A stretch of 64,000 nt of DNA from contig NZ_CP019630.1 in assembly GCF_001999245.1 (NCBI RefSeq), positions 2,596,501 to 2,660,500 on the forward strand, written 5' to 3'. Positions within the stretch are counted from its first letter, which is position 1. Every line of letters begins with the position of its first letter. Of this stretch, positions 37,372-46,291 are shown piece by piece. The translations under genes were made by a program, and so were the position numbers. The notes beneath the pieces were generated by a model. The model did no database searches, was not told the DNA's origin, and saw only the letters and a list, made by a program, of their open reading frames with translations. The DNA is from Roseibium algicola (GTDB taxonomy: Bacteria > Pseudomonadota > Alphaproteobacteria > Rhizobiales > Stappiaceae).

Positions 37372-38085
37372 TCAGCCGTTGTATTTTGACCAGATCGCAC
37401 TGTCGCCCATGCCTTCGATGAAGGCCTTGTGGGCTTCAAGTTCGCTTTCCTGCAGCAGGCGCTGCAACGGCGAGGGACGCTGGCGGGCGTTAAAAGTGCC
37501 GAGTTCGCCAGGTTCGAAGCTGGAGCCTGCAGAAGAGGTTTCTTCCTCGTCCGTCATCAGGCCAAGGGCCGTCTGACGGCCGCCGATAAGCTCCAGATAG
37601 ACTTCAGCCAGGATTTCCGCATCCAGAAGAGCGCCGTGCTTGATGCGCTTGGAGTTGTCGATGCCATAGCGAGAGCACAGCGCATCCAGCGAATTCGGCC
37701 CCGATGGGTGCTTGCGGCGGGCGAGATCCAGCGTATCGAGCACCTGGGTATTCGGAATTGTGCGCCGTCCGGCCCGTTCCAGCTCCATGTTGATGAAGCC
37801 CATGTCGAAAGCCGCGTTGTGGATCACCAGCGTGGCATCGCCAACGAACTCCAGAAACTCATCCGCAACGTGCTCGAACAAGGGCTTGTCGGACAGGAAC
37901 TCCGCCGACAGGCCATGAACCCGGAAAGCTTCTTCCGGCATGTCGCGCAGCGGGTTGATGTAGACATGATAGGAATTGCCCGTCGCGATGTGGTTGATCA
38001 ACTCCACACCGCCGATTTCCACCAGCCGATCGCCTCCGCGCGGGTTCAGGCCTGTTGTTTCCGTATCGAACGAGATCTCGCGCAT
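37372..38085 (-). CDS. dnaQ: DNA polymerase III epsilon subunit (3'-5' proofreading exonuclease)
   Basis: The 237-residue DEDDh exonuclease has Exo I FDTETTG (Asp7, Glu9), Exo II in VIHNAAFDMGFI and Exo III with KHGALLDAEILAEVYLEL. A clamp-binding/polymerase-binding tail follows (residues 185-237). The gene order dnaQ-coaE-aroE-maf-ppsR matches the segment left of the Caulobacter origin, though a 288-base repeat-bearing gap separates dnaQ from coaE here. Confidence 0.96.
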   Translation of the reverse strand: MREISFDTETTGLNPRGGDRLVEIGGVELINHIATGNSYHVYINPLRDMPEEAFRVHGLSAEFLSDKPLFEHVADEFLEFVGDATLVIHNAAFDMGFINMELERAGRRTIPNTQVLDTLDLARRKHPSGPNSLDALCSRYGIDNSKRIKHGALLDAEILAEVYLELIGGRQTALGLMTDEEETSSAGSSFEPGELGTFNARQRPSPLQRLLQESELEAHKAFIEGMGDSAIWSKYNG

Positions 38086-38247
38086 TTTTCCGCCTTTTGC
38101 CTATGGATTCACTGTGCAGCTTGCAGGGTGAGTGGCAAGAGTTGCGCGTGGTTTTCCCCGGTGTTCTGGGGTTCTGGCGTTTGATCCCAGTGCCCCTGTG
38201 CCTGTTCCGTCCAACACTTCATTCAGAGGAGCCCGGCATTGCCGGGT

Positions 38248-38335
38248 GTCTCGAAGGATGGGTCACTGGTTTCGGAGTATGCCGCCCATCCTTCGAGACG
38301 GGCCTTGCAGGCCCTCCTCAGGATGAGGGCGAAGT
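38248..38335. repeat. Dispersed intergenic repeat, CCCATCCTTCGAGAC type
   Basis: GTCTCGAAGGATGGG (38248-38262) is the exact inverse of CCCATCCTTCGAGAC (38285-38299), followed by GGGCCTTGCAGGCCC and CTCCTCAGGATGAGGG. A relative lies at 52612-52655, and a fragment (CCTCAGGATGAGGGATCAGG) near 34602. This is a palindromic repeat family known broadly in rhizobial genomes. Confidence 0.8.
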
Positions 38336-38373
38336 TGAAAAGACCTTCGGTGCAAGAGGAGATCAGAGAGACG

Positions 38374-38961
38374 TCACCCTGCCGAGGCCAATGCCTTCAG
38401 GATCGCTCTCACCTGCCGCTTGGCCGCTTCCATGCCCCGGCCGGTATCGACCAGGAAATGCGCGCGGCGGCGTTTTTCTGCGTCTGGCATCTGCTTGGCG
38501 AGGATCGCCTCGAACCTGTCTTCGCTCATGCCAGGCCGGGCGAGGACACGGTCTCGCTGAACCTGTGCATCGGCGGTGACAACAACGACGACATCCACAC
38601 GGGCCTCACCGCCGGTTTCAAACAGCAACGGGATATCCAGCATGACGATACGCCGGTGGTCCGCCCGGGCGCGTTGCAGAAAGAGTTGCTCTTCCTCACG
38701 CACCAGGGGGTGAACGATGGCTTCGAGCTTTTTCATGGCCTCGGGCTTGCCAAGCACATGCGGAGAGAGCAGCGTACGGTCGACCTTGCCGTCTGATACC
38801 GTGCCGGGAAACGCCGCCTCGATCAGCGGCGCGGCCCGGCCCGAATAGAGCGCGTGGACCGCGGCATCGGCATCGTGCACGGGAACACCTTCGGCTGCGA
38901 ACATTTTTGCCGTTGTCGATTTGCCCATGCCGATGGAGCCGGTGAGGCCGATCCGGATCAC
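38374..38961 (-). CDS. coaE: Dephospho-CoA kinase
   Basis: The 195-residue P-loop kinase performs the last step of CoA synthesis. The P-loop [12 protein letters not shown] is at about 5-16, [12 protein letters not shown] follows, and [10 protein letters not shown] is the CoA-domain motif. Its start overlaps the aroE stop by 4 bases, part of a coupled chain maf-aroE-coaE. Together with coaA at 2457 this window encodes the first and last CoA enzymes. Confidence 0.97.
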   Translation of the reverse strand: MIRIGLTGSIGMGKSTTAKMFAAEGVPVHDADAAVHALYSGRAAPLIEAAFPGTVSDGKVDRTLLSPHVLGKPEAMKKLEAIVHPLVREEEQLFLQRARADHRRIVMLDIPLLFETGGEARVDVVVVVTADAQVQRDRVLARPGMSEDRFEAILAKQMPDAEKRRRAHFLVDTGRGMEAAKRQVRAILKALASAG

Positions 38962-39806
38962 GCAGTTACTCCAAGGTCTGCGAGTATAAGGTTGCGCAGG
39001 GTGTCGTCCACTTCCGGCCGAACCCCGAACCAGCGTTCGAAAGCCGGTACGGCCTGATGCAGCAGCATGCCAAGGCCGTCCACAGTCTGGTTGCCCCGCG
39101 CCTTCGCGCTGCGCAGCAGATCGGTTTCAAGTGGTGCATAGACCGCATCAGTGACAATTGCCGTCTTCGGCAAGGGTGACAGATCGATTTCCAGCGGTGC
39201 CTTGCCGGCCATGCCGAGCGAAGTGGTGTTCACCAGAAGATCAGCTTCTTCAAGCACTGTCCCCAAGTTGTCCCATTCATGGGCAATTGTTCCGGAACCA
39301 AACATATCCGCAATAGCTTTTGCTTTCTCGAATGTCCGGTTGACGATATGCACTCTTGTGAATTTCCGCGAGAGCAATGCCCACACAACGGCACGTGCGG
39401 CTCCGCCTGCCCCCAGGACCACGGCAGATTCACGTGAAACGTCCCACCCGGGGGCGAGCTGATCAAGATTGCCGAGAAAGCCGAGACCATCAGTATTGGC
39501 CCCGCACAGCCGGCCGCTGTCGTCCAGCCAGATCGTGTTGGCAGCCCCCATGGATTTTGCCGCATCATCCAGCCAGTCGCAGGCCGCGGCAGCCACTTCC
39601 TTGTTCGGAACAGTGACATTGGCGCCGGACAGACCCGCGTCGGCAAAATTCCGGTAGAAGTCCTCGGCAGTTTCCGGCGTAACGTCGACCCGGCCATATT
39701 CTCCGGCGATGCCGTGCTTCTTCAACCAGTATCCATGCACCAGCGGAGAGCGGGAATGTGTCACCGGATGGCCTGTGATGGCCGCTTTTTTCACGGATCC
39801 GCTCAT
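38958..39806 (-). CDS. aroE: Shikimate dehydrogenase
   Basis: The 282-residue enzyme reduces 3-dehydroshikimate with NADPH. Catalytic Lys69 lies in [10 protein letters not shown], the substrate SRSP motif is at 18-21, and the NADPH loop is [14 protein letters not shown] with VNRTFEKAK (Arg for the phosphate). It overlaps maf by 4 bases and coaE by 4. A parS-like site lies inside the coding sequence at 39426-39441. Confidence 0.97.
   Translation of the reverse strand: MSGSVKKAAITGHPVTHSRSPLVHGYWLKKHGIAGEYGRVDVTPETAEDFYRNFADAGLSGANVTVPNKEVAAAACDWLDDAAKSMGAANTIWLDDSGRLCGANTDGLGFLGNLDQLAPGWDVSRESAVVLGAGGAARAVVWALLSRKFTRVHIVNRTFEKAKAIADMFGSGTIAHEWDNLGTVLEEADLLVNTTSLGMAGKAPLEIDLSPLPKTAIVTDAVYAPLETDLLRSAKARGNQTVDGLGMLLHQAVPAFERWFGVRPEVDDTLRNLILADLGVTA
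39426..39441. other. parS-like ParB-binding site inside aroE
   Basis: AGATTCACGTGAAACG matches TGTTTCACGTGAAACA at 13 of 16 positions, with a perfect TTCACGTGAA core. It is the only one of the set left of the putative origin and may be weaker than the others. Confidence 0.6.
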
Positions 39807-40402
39807 GTTTCGATCACCTTCAGGCTGCGCAACTCTGCCAGAAGAGGCAAAAGCGGCAGGCCAAGAATGGTGAAATAGTCGCCATCTATCTTTTCAAAAA
39901 GCTGCACGCCGAGACTTTCCAGCTGATAGGCGCCGACACTGGAAAGCACGTCCTCACCGGCCGCAGCCAGATAATGGCCAATGAAGGCCGGGCTCAGTTC
40001 GCGCATGGTCAGCCGTGCCGTGGAAACGTGGCGCCAGATTGCTTCGCCATCCTTTGAAATCACCACGGCGGAATGCAGTTCGTGGGTCTTGCCGGAAAAG
40101 GCGAGCAGTTGCCGGCGCGCAGCTTCCATGTCCTCCGGTTTTGTGCGTCTTTCACCTTCGAACGCCAGAATCTGATCGGCACCGATGACAAGATCTCCGG
40201 CGCGGCGGTCACTGACGTCATTCGCCTTGGCTTCCGCCAGAACGCTTGCCAGGTCTTCCGGAGGAAAGCCTGCTTCCAGGAGCGGAGCTTCGACAACACG
40301 CTCGTCGACATCGGCCGGGTCGACCTCGATGTCGAGCCCGGCGTTTTTCAGAAGATCAGCGCGGATCCTGCTTCCGCTTGCCAAGACAAGTGCCATTTCC
40401 AT
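39803..40402 (-). CDS. maf: Maf-family nucleoside triphosphate pyrophosphatase
   Basis: The 199-residue protein has the Maf signature [19 protein letters not shown] at the N terminus, [13 protein letters not shown] in the middle and [21 protein letters not shown] near the C terminus. Family members hydrolyse modified or canonical NTPs (dTTP/UTP or m7GTP). It sits 12 bases after ppsR and overlaps aroE by 4. An in-frame ATG two codons in is an alternative start. Confidence 0.94.
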   Translation of the reverse strand: MEMALVLASGSRIRADLLKNAGLDIEVDPADVDERVVEAPLLEAGFPPEDLASVLAEAKANDVSDRRAGDLVIGADQILAFEGERRTKPEDMEAARRQLLAFSGKTHELHSAVVISKDGEAIWRHVSTARLTMRELSPAFIGHYLAAAGEDVLSSVGAYQLESLGVQLFEKIDGDYFTILGLPLLPLLAELRSLKVIET

Positions 40403-40414
40403 CCCTTTTGTTGG

Positions 40415-41275
40415 TTATCCGGCGCGCCCGGTTTCTCCTCCGCCTTCCTGCCCTGATTTGAATTCCTTGAAAAGGGTCAGGATCTCCGCAGCTGTCTCCT
40501 CGACAGAACGACGCGTAACGTCAATCAACGGCCAGCCATGTTCCGTGCAGAGCCTGCGGGTCATGTTGATCTCCTGGGAGATCTCCTTCCGGTCGACATA
40601 CGTGTCGTTATAGCCTTCCGAATTCAATGACAGCACACGGTTGCGGCGGATCTGCTGAATGCGTTCGGCAGAAGCGATCAGGCCGACAATCATCGGCTGC
40701 TTGAGTTTCTTCACATGTTCGGGCAGGGCGATGCCCGGGACCAGCGGCACGTTTGCTGCCTTGATGCCCCGGTTGGCCAGATAGATGCAGGTTGGCGTCT
40801 TGGATGTGCGCGAAATGCCGATCAGCACGATATCGGCGGATTCCAGATCGTCCCAGATCTGACCGTCATCATGCAACATGGTGTAGTTGAGCGCTTCCAT
40901 CCGGCGAAAATATTCCGCATCCAGTTCATGCTGTCCGCCGACCCGGTGGGTTTGGGTGACATTGAGATAGGACTGGAAGACCGCGAAGACCGGATCCAGG
41001 ATATTGACGAAAGGCACACCCAGCTCGCGGCATTTCAGTTCCAGCCGGCCGGCGATTTCCACATCGACCAGGGTATAGAGGACGATGCCGGGTGCCTTTT
41101 CGATTTCAGTGATTACCCGGTCGAGCTGCTTCTGGGAGCGCACCAACGGATAGACATGCTCGATTTCCTGCACGTTCTCGTACTGAACCGTCGCCGCACG
41201 GGCCACTGTCATCAGCGTTTCACCGGTGGAGTCGGACACGAGATGGAGATGGAAGTAGTGTCTCGACTTGTTCAC
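40415..41275 (-). CDS. ppsR: Pyruvate, phosphate dikinase regulatory protein (bifunctional kinase/phosphorylase, DUF299)
   Basis: The 286-residue DUF299 protein has the N-terminal LHLVSDSTGETL motif (13-21), the P-loop-like GISRTSKTPTCIYLA (153-167) and the GLIASAERIQQIRRNR segment. The family phosphorylates and dephosphorylates PPDK or PEP synthase using ADP and phosphate. It is the first gene of the leftward operon ppsR-maf-aroE-coaE and lies directly beside the putative origin, the same place as the gene next to Cori in Caulobacter. Confidence 0.95.
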   Translation of the reverse strand: MNKSRHYFHLHLVSDSTGETLMTVARAATVQYENVQEIEHVYPLVRSQKQLDRVITEIEKAPGIVLYTLVDVEIAGRLELKCRELGVPFVNILDPVFAVFQSYLNVTQTHRVGGQHELDAEYFRRMEALNYTMLHDDGQIWDDLESADIVLIGISRTSKTPTCIYLANRGIKAANVPLVPGIALPEHVKKLKQPMIVGLIASAERIQQIRRNRVLSLNSEGYNDTYVDRKEISQEINMTRRLCTEHGWPLIDVTRRSVEETAAEILTLFKEFKSGQEGGGETGRAG

Positions 41276-41364
41276 GTTGTCATCCCCAGGCCTGTTGATG
41301 ATTTGGGTAAGATGTCTGCCACCCAGTGCCTAGCACGAAGTTTATGCCCGCTCAGCCGAATTTA

Positions 41365-41380
41365 TTAACAATGCTTAAAC
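41365..41380. promoter_or_regulatory. CtrA-box-like site 1 in the putative origin
   Basis: TTAACAATGCTTAAAC fits TTAA-N7-TTAAC with one mismatch (TAAAC). It has the same TTAAC-N6-TAAAC form as site 2. Confidence 0.45.
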
Positions 41381-41415
41381 GAGCGGAAACTGATGCCGAA
41401 ACGGTTGTGCATGGA

Positions 41416-41427
41416 TGTGGATTCACA
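41416..41427. other. DnaA-box-like cluster
   Basis: TGTGGATTCACA contains two overlapping opposed DnaA-like 9-mers, each with about two mismatches to the consensus. Confidence 0.45.
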
Positions 41428-41473
41428 AAGGCGCTGTGACATATCGACAGATTGTCCACTGCCGCCCAATTCC

Positions 41474-41489
41474 TTAACGAAACGTAAAC
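41474..41489. promoter_or_regulatory. CtrA-box-like site 2 in the putative origin
   Basis: TTAACGAAACGTAAAC fits TTAA-N7-TTAAC with one mismatch, and repeats the TTAAC-N6-TAAAC form of site 1 at a distance of 109 bases. Confidence 0.45.
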
Positions 41490-41601
41490 AAGCGGACAAG
41501 TGATTGTAATTCAATTCGTAATCCTGTTATCGACTCCTGGGGAGGAAATCTGCTTAACAAGTAGCGGATTTTTTCCCGCCGAGAAAATCAGGCTGATGGA
41601 T

Positions 41602-41610
41602 TGTGGATAG
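41602..41610 (-). other. DnaA box (8 of 9)
   Basis: TGTGGATAG differs from TGTGGATAA only at the last base. It lies beside the AT-rich tract leading to hemE. Confidence 0.55.
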
Positions 41611-41699
41611 AAAATGATCCCGGTAATCCACGCACAAATAGAAAAAACAGATTCAAAATAAGAATCTTTATTGATTTGAAATGTGGGAAAGGCGACCTC

Positions 41700-42728
41700 A
41701 TGAAATCCCAAGACAGGTCCGTGATGCGGGTACTCTCCGGAGAAAAGCTCTGGCCGCCTCCCATCTGGATGATGCGTCAGGCCGGACGCTATCTTCCCGA
41801 ATATCGCGAAGTGCGTTCGAAGGCGGCAAACTTTCTGGAGTTCTGCTATTCGCCGGACCTTGCAACAGAGGTCACGCTCCAGCCGATCCGCCGGTATGGT
41901 TTTGATGCAAGCATTCTGTTTTCAGACATCTTCGTCGTACCGGACGCCATCGGGTACCCGGTTCGTTTTGAAGAAGGACGTGGTCCCGTTCTGGAACCGC
42001 TGTCTTCCGATCTTCTGGATCGTCTGGAACAGGATCGTGCCGAGGATCATCTCAAACCGGTCATAGAGACGGTTTCCCGCCTGCGGGCGGAGCTGCCAGA
42101 GGAAACGACGCTGCTGGGCTTCTGTGGCGCTCCCTGGACGGTTGCCTGCTATTCCGTTGCCGGCCACACCACCCAGGATCAGGTTGCCGCTCGTGTGGGC
42201 GCCTATCGCGATCCTGACCTGATGCAGCGTTTCGTCGATCAGCTCGTCACCGCCTCGATCCGCTATCTCATCCGACAGCTGGATGCGGGCGCGGATGCGG
42301 TCCAGATTTTCGATACCTGGGCAGGCGTACTGGATGAAGCCGGTTTCAAGCGCTGGTCGATAGAACCGACCCGCCGGATCGTTGACGGTGTTCGGGCCGT
42401 GCGACCGGACGCGAAGATCATCGGTTTCCCGAAAGCTTCCTCGGCTCGGATGATGGCATTCGTGGAAGGTACGGGTGTGGATGCGGTCGGTTTCGACTGG
42501 ACGGCTCCGGACCAGGTTGCGCTCGACATTCAGAAGAAGGTCCCGATCCAGGGCAATCTCGATCCGATGCGGCTGGTGGCCGGCGGCAAGGCGCTGGAAG
42601 AGGGCGTGGCCCATATCCTGAACACCTTCGACAAGGGTCCGCTGGTCTTCAACCTGGGGCATGGTGTGACGCCGGACGCGGATCCGGAAAACGTTGCCCG
42701 CATGGTCGAGCTGGTCAGGAAGGGATAA
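41700..42728 (+). CDS. hemE: Uroporphyrinogen decarboxylase
   Basis: The 342-residue barrel decarboxylates uroporphyrinogen III to coproporphyrinogen III. PIWMMRQAGRYLPEY at about 21-35 holds the conserved Arg residues, ILFSDIFVVPDAIG holds the catalytic Asp, and CGAPWTVACY and FNLGHGVTPDADPENV are conserved. I start at 41700 with GGGAAAGG about 8 bases upstream; a TTG-started extension to 41601 would run through the putative DnaA box and is rejected. It is the first rightward gene from the origin. Confidence 0.98.
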   Translation: MKSQDRSVMRVLSGEKLWPPPIWMMRQAGRYLPEYREVRSKAANFLEFCYSPDLATEVTLQPIRRYGFDASILFSDIFVVPDAIGYPVRFEEGRGPVLEPLSSDLLDRLEQDRAEDHLKPVIETVSRLRAELPEETTLLGFCGAPWTVACYSVAGHTTQDQVAARVGAYRDPDLMQRFVDQLVTASIRYLIRQLDAGADAVQIFDTWAGVLDEAGFKRWSIEPTRRIVDGVRAVRPDAKIIGFPKASSARMMAFVEGTGVDAVGFDWTAPDQVALDIQKKVPIQGNLDPMRLVAGGKALEEGVAHILNTFDKGPLVFNLGHGVTPDADPENVARMVELVRKG

Positions 42729-42732
42729 GCGC

Positions 42733-43161
42733 ATGGATCTCTTTCTCTGGATCAAGGCGCTCCACGTCATCTCGATCATCGCGTGGATGGCCGGCATGCT
42801 CTATCTGCCGCGGCTGTTCGTCTACCATGCGGCCACGGAAATCGGATCGGAACAGTCCGAGACCTTCAAGATCATGGAACGGCGGCTGCTCAAGGCCATC
42901 ATCAATCCGGCCATGATCGCCTCCTGGGGGTTTGGCCTGTGGCTCGCCTGGGAACTTCAGGCCTGGCAGGACGGGTGGTTCCACGCCAAGTTCACGTTTG
43001 TCCTGATCATGTCCGGTGTTCACGGCCATCTCAGCAGCTGTGTGAAGAAATTCGCCCGCGACGAGAACAAAAGGTCGCAGCGTTACTACCGGATACTCAA
43101 CGAAGTTCCGACTGTCCTGATGATCGGGATCGTCATCTTCGTCATCGTCAAACCGTTTTAA
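42733..43161 (+). CDS. hemJ: Protoporphyrinogen IX oxidase HemJ
   Basis: The 142-residue protein has about four membrane helices and the family motif WIKALHVISIIAWMAGMLYLPRLFVYH, with the essential His near residue 10. A C-terminal RILNEVPTVLMIGIVIFVIVKPF helix closes it. HemJ is the oxygen-independent-type PPO of bacteria lacking HemG/HemY. It lies 4 bases after hemE, so two haem genes are coupled here. I start at 42733; the frame extends into hemE but lacks homology there. Confidence 0.95.
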   Translation: MDLFLWIKALHVISIIAWMAGMLYLPRLFVYHAATEIGSEQSETFKIMERRLLKAIINPAMIASWGFGLWLAWELQAWQDGWFHAKFTFVLIMSGVHGHLSSCVKKFARDENKRSQRYYRILNEVPTVLMIGIVIFVIVKPF

Positions 43162-43460
43162 GCGGCACGAAACAGGCAATAGAGACAGCCGCAGACATGC
43201 GGCCGTCATTTTCACCTTTCGAATTCTAAGTGTGGCCTAAAAAACCGGCAGAATTCCGGGCTTGCGCTTTATTGCAAATCAACGTATCTTTCGCGCATCT
43301 TCATACGGCACAGTGTTCGTTTTCAATCGCTCCGCAGTCGCCGTACAATCTGGACACGCCTAAAAGTCTCTCAGATATCTTCTGGCCGACCCATCCATCC
43401 GGCGCAGAACGACCTTTCCAAACCTAAATCCATAACAACACAAAAAAAGACCCCAACTCG
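43162..43460 (+). promoter_or_regulatory. rho upstream region and leader
   Basis: This 299-base gap has no gene. It ends in an A-rich, C-rich, G-poor leader (CAAATCCATAACAACACAAA region), resembling an unstructured rut-like RNA, which would suit the Rho autoregulation known in other bacteria. There is no strong Shine-Dalgarno before the rho ATG. Confidence 0.4.
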
Positions 43461-44726
43461 ATGCGGGAAATGAAACTCAAAGACCTAAAAGAAAAAACAC
43501 CGACAGAGCTGCTCCAAACTGCTGAGGAGCTTGAAGTCGAAAACGCCAGCACCATGCGCAAGCAGGAGCTGATGTTCGCCATCCTGAAGAACCTAGCTGC
43601 TCAGGATGTGGAGATTATCGGCGAAGGCGTCGTTGAAGTCCTTCAGGACGGCTTCGGCTTTCTCCGGTCTCCGGATGCGAACTATCTGCCGGGCCCGGAC
43701 GACATTTACGTCTCGCCCTCGCAGATCCGCCGCTTTTCGCTGCGGACAGGGGACACCGTTGAAGGCCAGATCCGCAGCCCCAAAGAGGGCGAACGGTATT
43801 TTGCCCTTCTCAAAGTCAACACCATCAATTTCGAGGATCCGGAAAAGGCCCGGCACAAGGTTCACTTCGACAACCTGACGCCGCTTTATCCGGATGAACG
43901 TTTCCGGATGGAGATCGAAGATCCGACCATCAAGGATCTCTCCTCCCGCGTTATCGACCTGGTAGCGCCTCTCGGCAAAGGCCAGCGTGCGCTGATCACC
44001 GCGCCGCCGCGCACAGGTAAAACGGTGTTCCTGCAGAACATCGCGAAGTCCATCACCACCAATCATCCGGAATGCTATCTGATCGTTCTTCTGATCGATG
44101 AACGTCCGGAAGAAGTGACCGACATGCAGCGCACGGTCGACGGCGAAGTGGTTTCCTCCACGTTCGACGAACCGGCCGCCCGCCACGTGCAGGTTGCCGA
44201 AATGGTGATCGAGAAGGCTAAGCGCCTGACCGAGCACGGCCGCGACGTCGTCATCCTGCTGGACTCCATCACGCGTCTGGGACGTGCGTACAACACCGTC
44301 GTTCCGTCTTCAGGCAAGGTCCTGACCGGTGGTGTCGACGCCAACGCCCTGCAGCGGCCGAAGCGCTTCTTCGGTGCGGCCCGTAACATTGAAGAGGGTG
44401 GCTCGCTGACGATCATCGCGACCGCACTGATCGATACCGGCAGCCGCATGGACGAAGTCATCTTCGAAGAGTTCAAGGGTACGGGTAACTCCGAAATCAT
44501 CCTGGACCGCAAGATCTCCGACAAGCGTGTTTACCCGGCCATCGATATCCAGCGCTCCGGTACACGTAAGGAAGAGCTTCTGGTACCGGCCGAGCGTCTC
44601 AAGAAGACCTTCGTGCTGCGCCGGATCCTCAACCCGATGGGGACGGTGGATGCGATCGAATTCCTGCTCGACAAGCTGAAACAGACCAAGTCGAACGACG
44701 ATTTCTTCGACAGCATGAACACTTGA
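43461..44726 (+). CDS. rho: Transcription termination factor Rho
   Basis: The 421-residue hexameric RNA helicase has the N-terminal helix bundle ([15 protein letters not shown]), the cold-shock-like RNA-binding domain ([15 protein letters not shown] at about 56-70), the Walker A APPRTGKT at 181-188, Walker [17 protein letters not shown] and the R-loop/C-terminal ATPase. Length equals the family norm (about 420). It is followed by its own terminator. Confidence 0.99.
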   Translation: MREMKLKDLKEKTPTELLQTAEELEVENASTMRKQELMFAILKNLAAQDVEIIGEGVVEVLQDGFGFLRSPDANYLPGPDDIYVSPSQIRRFSLRTGDTVEGQIRSPKEGERYFALLKVNTINFEDPEKARHKVHFDNLTPLYPDERFRMEIEDPTIKDLSSRVIDLVAPLGKGQRALITAPPRTGKTVFLQNIAKSITTNHPECYLIVLLIDERPEEVTDMQRTVDGEVVSSTFDEPAARHVQVAEMVIEKAKRLTEHGRDVVILLDSITRLGRAYNTVVPSSGKVLTGGVDANALQRPKRFFGAARNIEEGGSLTIIATALIDTGSRMDEVIFEEFKGTGNSEIILDRKISDKRVYPAIDIQRSGTRKEELLVPAERLKKTFVLRRILNPMGTVDAIEFLLDKLKQTKSNDDFFDSMNT

Positions 44727-44750
44727 TCCCAAACGGATCCGGTTCTATTC

Positions 44751-44790
44751 AAAGGCGCGGCCCGCGAGGGTTCGCGCCTTTACTTTTTGT
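44751..44790 (+). terminator. Rho-independent terminator after rho
   Basis: AAAGGCGCG (44751-44759) pairs with CGCGCCTTT (44773-44781), followed by ACTTTTTGTT. Confidence 0.85.
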
Positions 44791-44814
44791 TAAGAATTAA
44801 AAACCCCGCCACCG

Positions 44815-44830
44815 TGTTTCACGTGAATCC
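44815..44830. other. parS-like site upstream of the GNAT gene
   Basis: TGTTTCACGTGAATCC matches the palindromic consensus at 14 of 16 positions and contains the recurring TGTTTCACGTGAATC. It is followed 9 bases on by TTGAATCGG. Confidence 0.8.
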
Positions 44831-44857
44831 TGCCTTTGTTGAATCGGACCCGTTCTG

Positions 44858-45439
44858 ATGACTGAAGCTTCGTTCCTGTTAGAGACTGACCGGCTCCTGC
44901 TTCGTCCATGGAAGGATGAAGACCTGGACCCATTTGCCAGGCTCTGTGCCGACCCCGAGGTGATGAGATTTTTCCCTGAGGTGCTGACGCGGGAGAAATC
45001 CGACTTGCTGGTTGCGCGATGCCGGGAAAAGACGGTGAAGGACGGTTTCAGCATGGCGCCGATTGAAACCAAGGAGACGGGAGAATTTCTCGGCTTCGTC
45101 GGTTTGAACGTTCCGTCCTATGCGGCACCCCTGCCGTTCGAGCCTTGTGTCGAAATCGGCTGGCGCTTGAAGCGGACTGCCTGGGGGAAGGGCTATGCAG
45201 GCGAGGCTGCGCGGGAGTGGCTTCGATTCGGTTTTGAAACCATCGGTCTTGAAGAGATCGTGGCTTTCACCATCCCGGACAATCTCCCGTCGCAAAGGGT
45301 CATGGAAAAGATCGGCATGACCCGCGACCTGGAGGGGGACTTTCTCCATCCCAGTCTTCCGGCAGATCATCCGATCGCGAAGCATGTGCTCTATCGCCTC
45401 AAGAAGACGGACTGGATATCCAGCCCGAAGCAAGTCTGA
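44858..45439 (+). CDS. GNAT family N-acetyltransferase (RimJ/RimL type)
   Basis: The 193-residue enzyme starts LLETDRLLLRPWKDEDLDPF, has the acetyl-CoA segment KRTAWGKGYAGEAAREWL and the FTIPDNLPSQRVMEKIGM motif of the Acetyltransf_3 group. The acceptor is unknown. It is inserted between rho and the parS tract, a place where many relatives have rho next to mnmE. It is flanked by parS-like sites on both sides (44815 and 45462). Confidence 0.88.
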   Translation: MTEASFLLETDRLLLRPWKDEDLDPFARLCADPEVMRFFPEVLTREKSDLLVARCREKTVKDGFSMAPIETKETGEFLGFVGLNVPSYAAPLPFEPCVEIGWRLKRTAWGKGYAGEAAREWLRFGFETIGLEEIVAFTIPDNLPSQRVMEKIGMTRDLEGDFLHPSLPADHPIAKHVLYRLKKTDWISSPKQV

Positions 45440-45461
45440 CTTCTGTTCCGGTGTGTCGATC

Positions 45462-45477
45462 AGATTCACGTGAAACA
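45462..45477. other. parS-like site
   Basis: AGATTCACGTGAAACA, 14 of 16. Its reverse strand reads TGTTTCACGTGAATC plus one base. Confidence 0.8.
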
Positions 45478-45768
45478 AAACCGCATCGAATCCGTTTCGA
45501 CGGGCTTGATGTTGAAGACGAAGATGCGCTGCCCAATGCTGCCTGTGTCGATATCGCTTGGTAACTGACGCCTTTCCCGACAATTTTCCCACGCAGGGAC
45601 TGACGAGCCGAATTGGAATGGGGTGCGATACACCCGGCGATTTCCTGCATCCGAACCTTCGAGACGGATGCCGCTTTAAACGGAATGTTCTCGAAAAGTC
45701 TGACAGAAACCGATTGCCAGATGCCGGCGCTGGGTAAGATCTCTTCAAGACGAATACTGCCAGCGCAT

Positions 45769-45784
45769 AGATTCACGTGAAACA
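45769..45784. other. parS-like site
   Basis: AGATTCACGTGAAACA, identical to the site at 45462 and 44 bases from the next, oppositely oriented site. Confidence 0.8.
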
Positions 45785-45812
45785 GAAGAGGGGCGACGTC
45801 ACAGCTTGAATT

Positions 45813-45828
45813 TGTTTCACGTGAATCC
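45813..45828. other. parS-like site
   Basis: TGTTTCACGTGAATCC, 14 of 16, followed 7 bases after its 15-mer by TTGAATCGG. Confidence 0.8.
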
Positions 45829-45978
45829 GTCACCTTGAATCGGCTCCGATCCGACAGCCGGAATTGTCACCTGAGGAGGGTGCTTCTTTCTCACATCCTG
45901 AAGGCTCAACATCGAACCCGATGTCACGCCTGATTGCAGTGGCTGGACCAGAGGGCGACGGAAAAATCCCGGAAGCGG

Positions 45979-45994
45979 TGTTTCACGTGAATCT
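45979..45994. other. parS-like site
   Basis: TGTTTCACGTGAATCT, 14 of 16, again followed 7 bases after its 15-mer by TTGAATCGG. Confidence 0.8.
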
Positions 45995-46275
45995 CCTGTT
46001 TTGAATCGGCTACTGTTGTGTTCAGGAGCTCAACCGCCTCCACTTACATCGTGTGACGACATGGGTGAAAGACCTCGCCCCTAGGCCTACAAACAGATTG
46101 TGAGGTTGTGACGTAGTCTCGCCAAACGAAATGCAATTCCCTCATTCAGTGTGTTTCCGTCCTGGGCCCGATTTGAAGGGGAAACAGATACTGTCGGAGG
46201 CTGCGTGTGTGAGGGACGAGAACCGCGCCGGAAAGGAAAGCCGCTCCTGGTCAGGACAGGTATTTTTCTGACAAT

Positions 46276-46291
46276 TGATTCACGTGAAACA
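46276..46291. other. parS-like site upstream of mnmE
   Basis: TGATTCACGTGAAACA matches 15 of 16 positions of the consensus. Confidence 0.85.

Larger units (their letters stand above)
41276..41699. other. oriC: Putative chromosomal replication origin (oriC), ppsR-hemE gap
   Basis: This 424-base gap between divergent ppsR and hemE is the position of the Caulobacter-type origin. It contains TGTGGATAG (41602-41610) and TGTGGATTC/GGATTCACA (41416-41427), both close to the DnaA box TGTGGATAA/TTATNCACA, and a weaker TAATCCACG (41624-41632). An AT-rich tract follows at about 41633-41690. Two CtrA-box-like 16-mers are present. Genes run leftward on one side and rightward on the other, as expected for leading-strand bias at an origin. 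No box is a perfect consensus. Confidence 0.7.

Noticed and set aside
41601..41699. A TTG-started N-terminal extension of hemE
   Set aside because: It adds 33 non-homologous residues, overlaps the DnaA-like box, and the ATG at 41700 has a good ribosome site.
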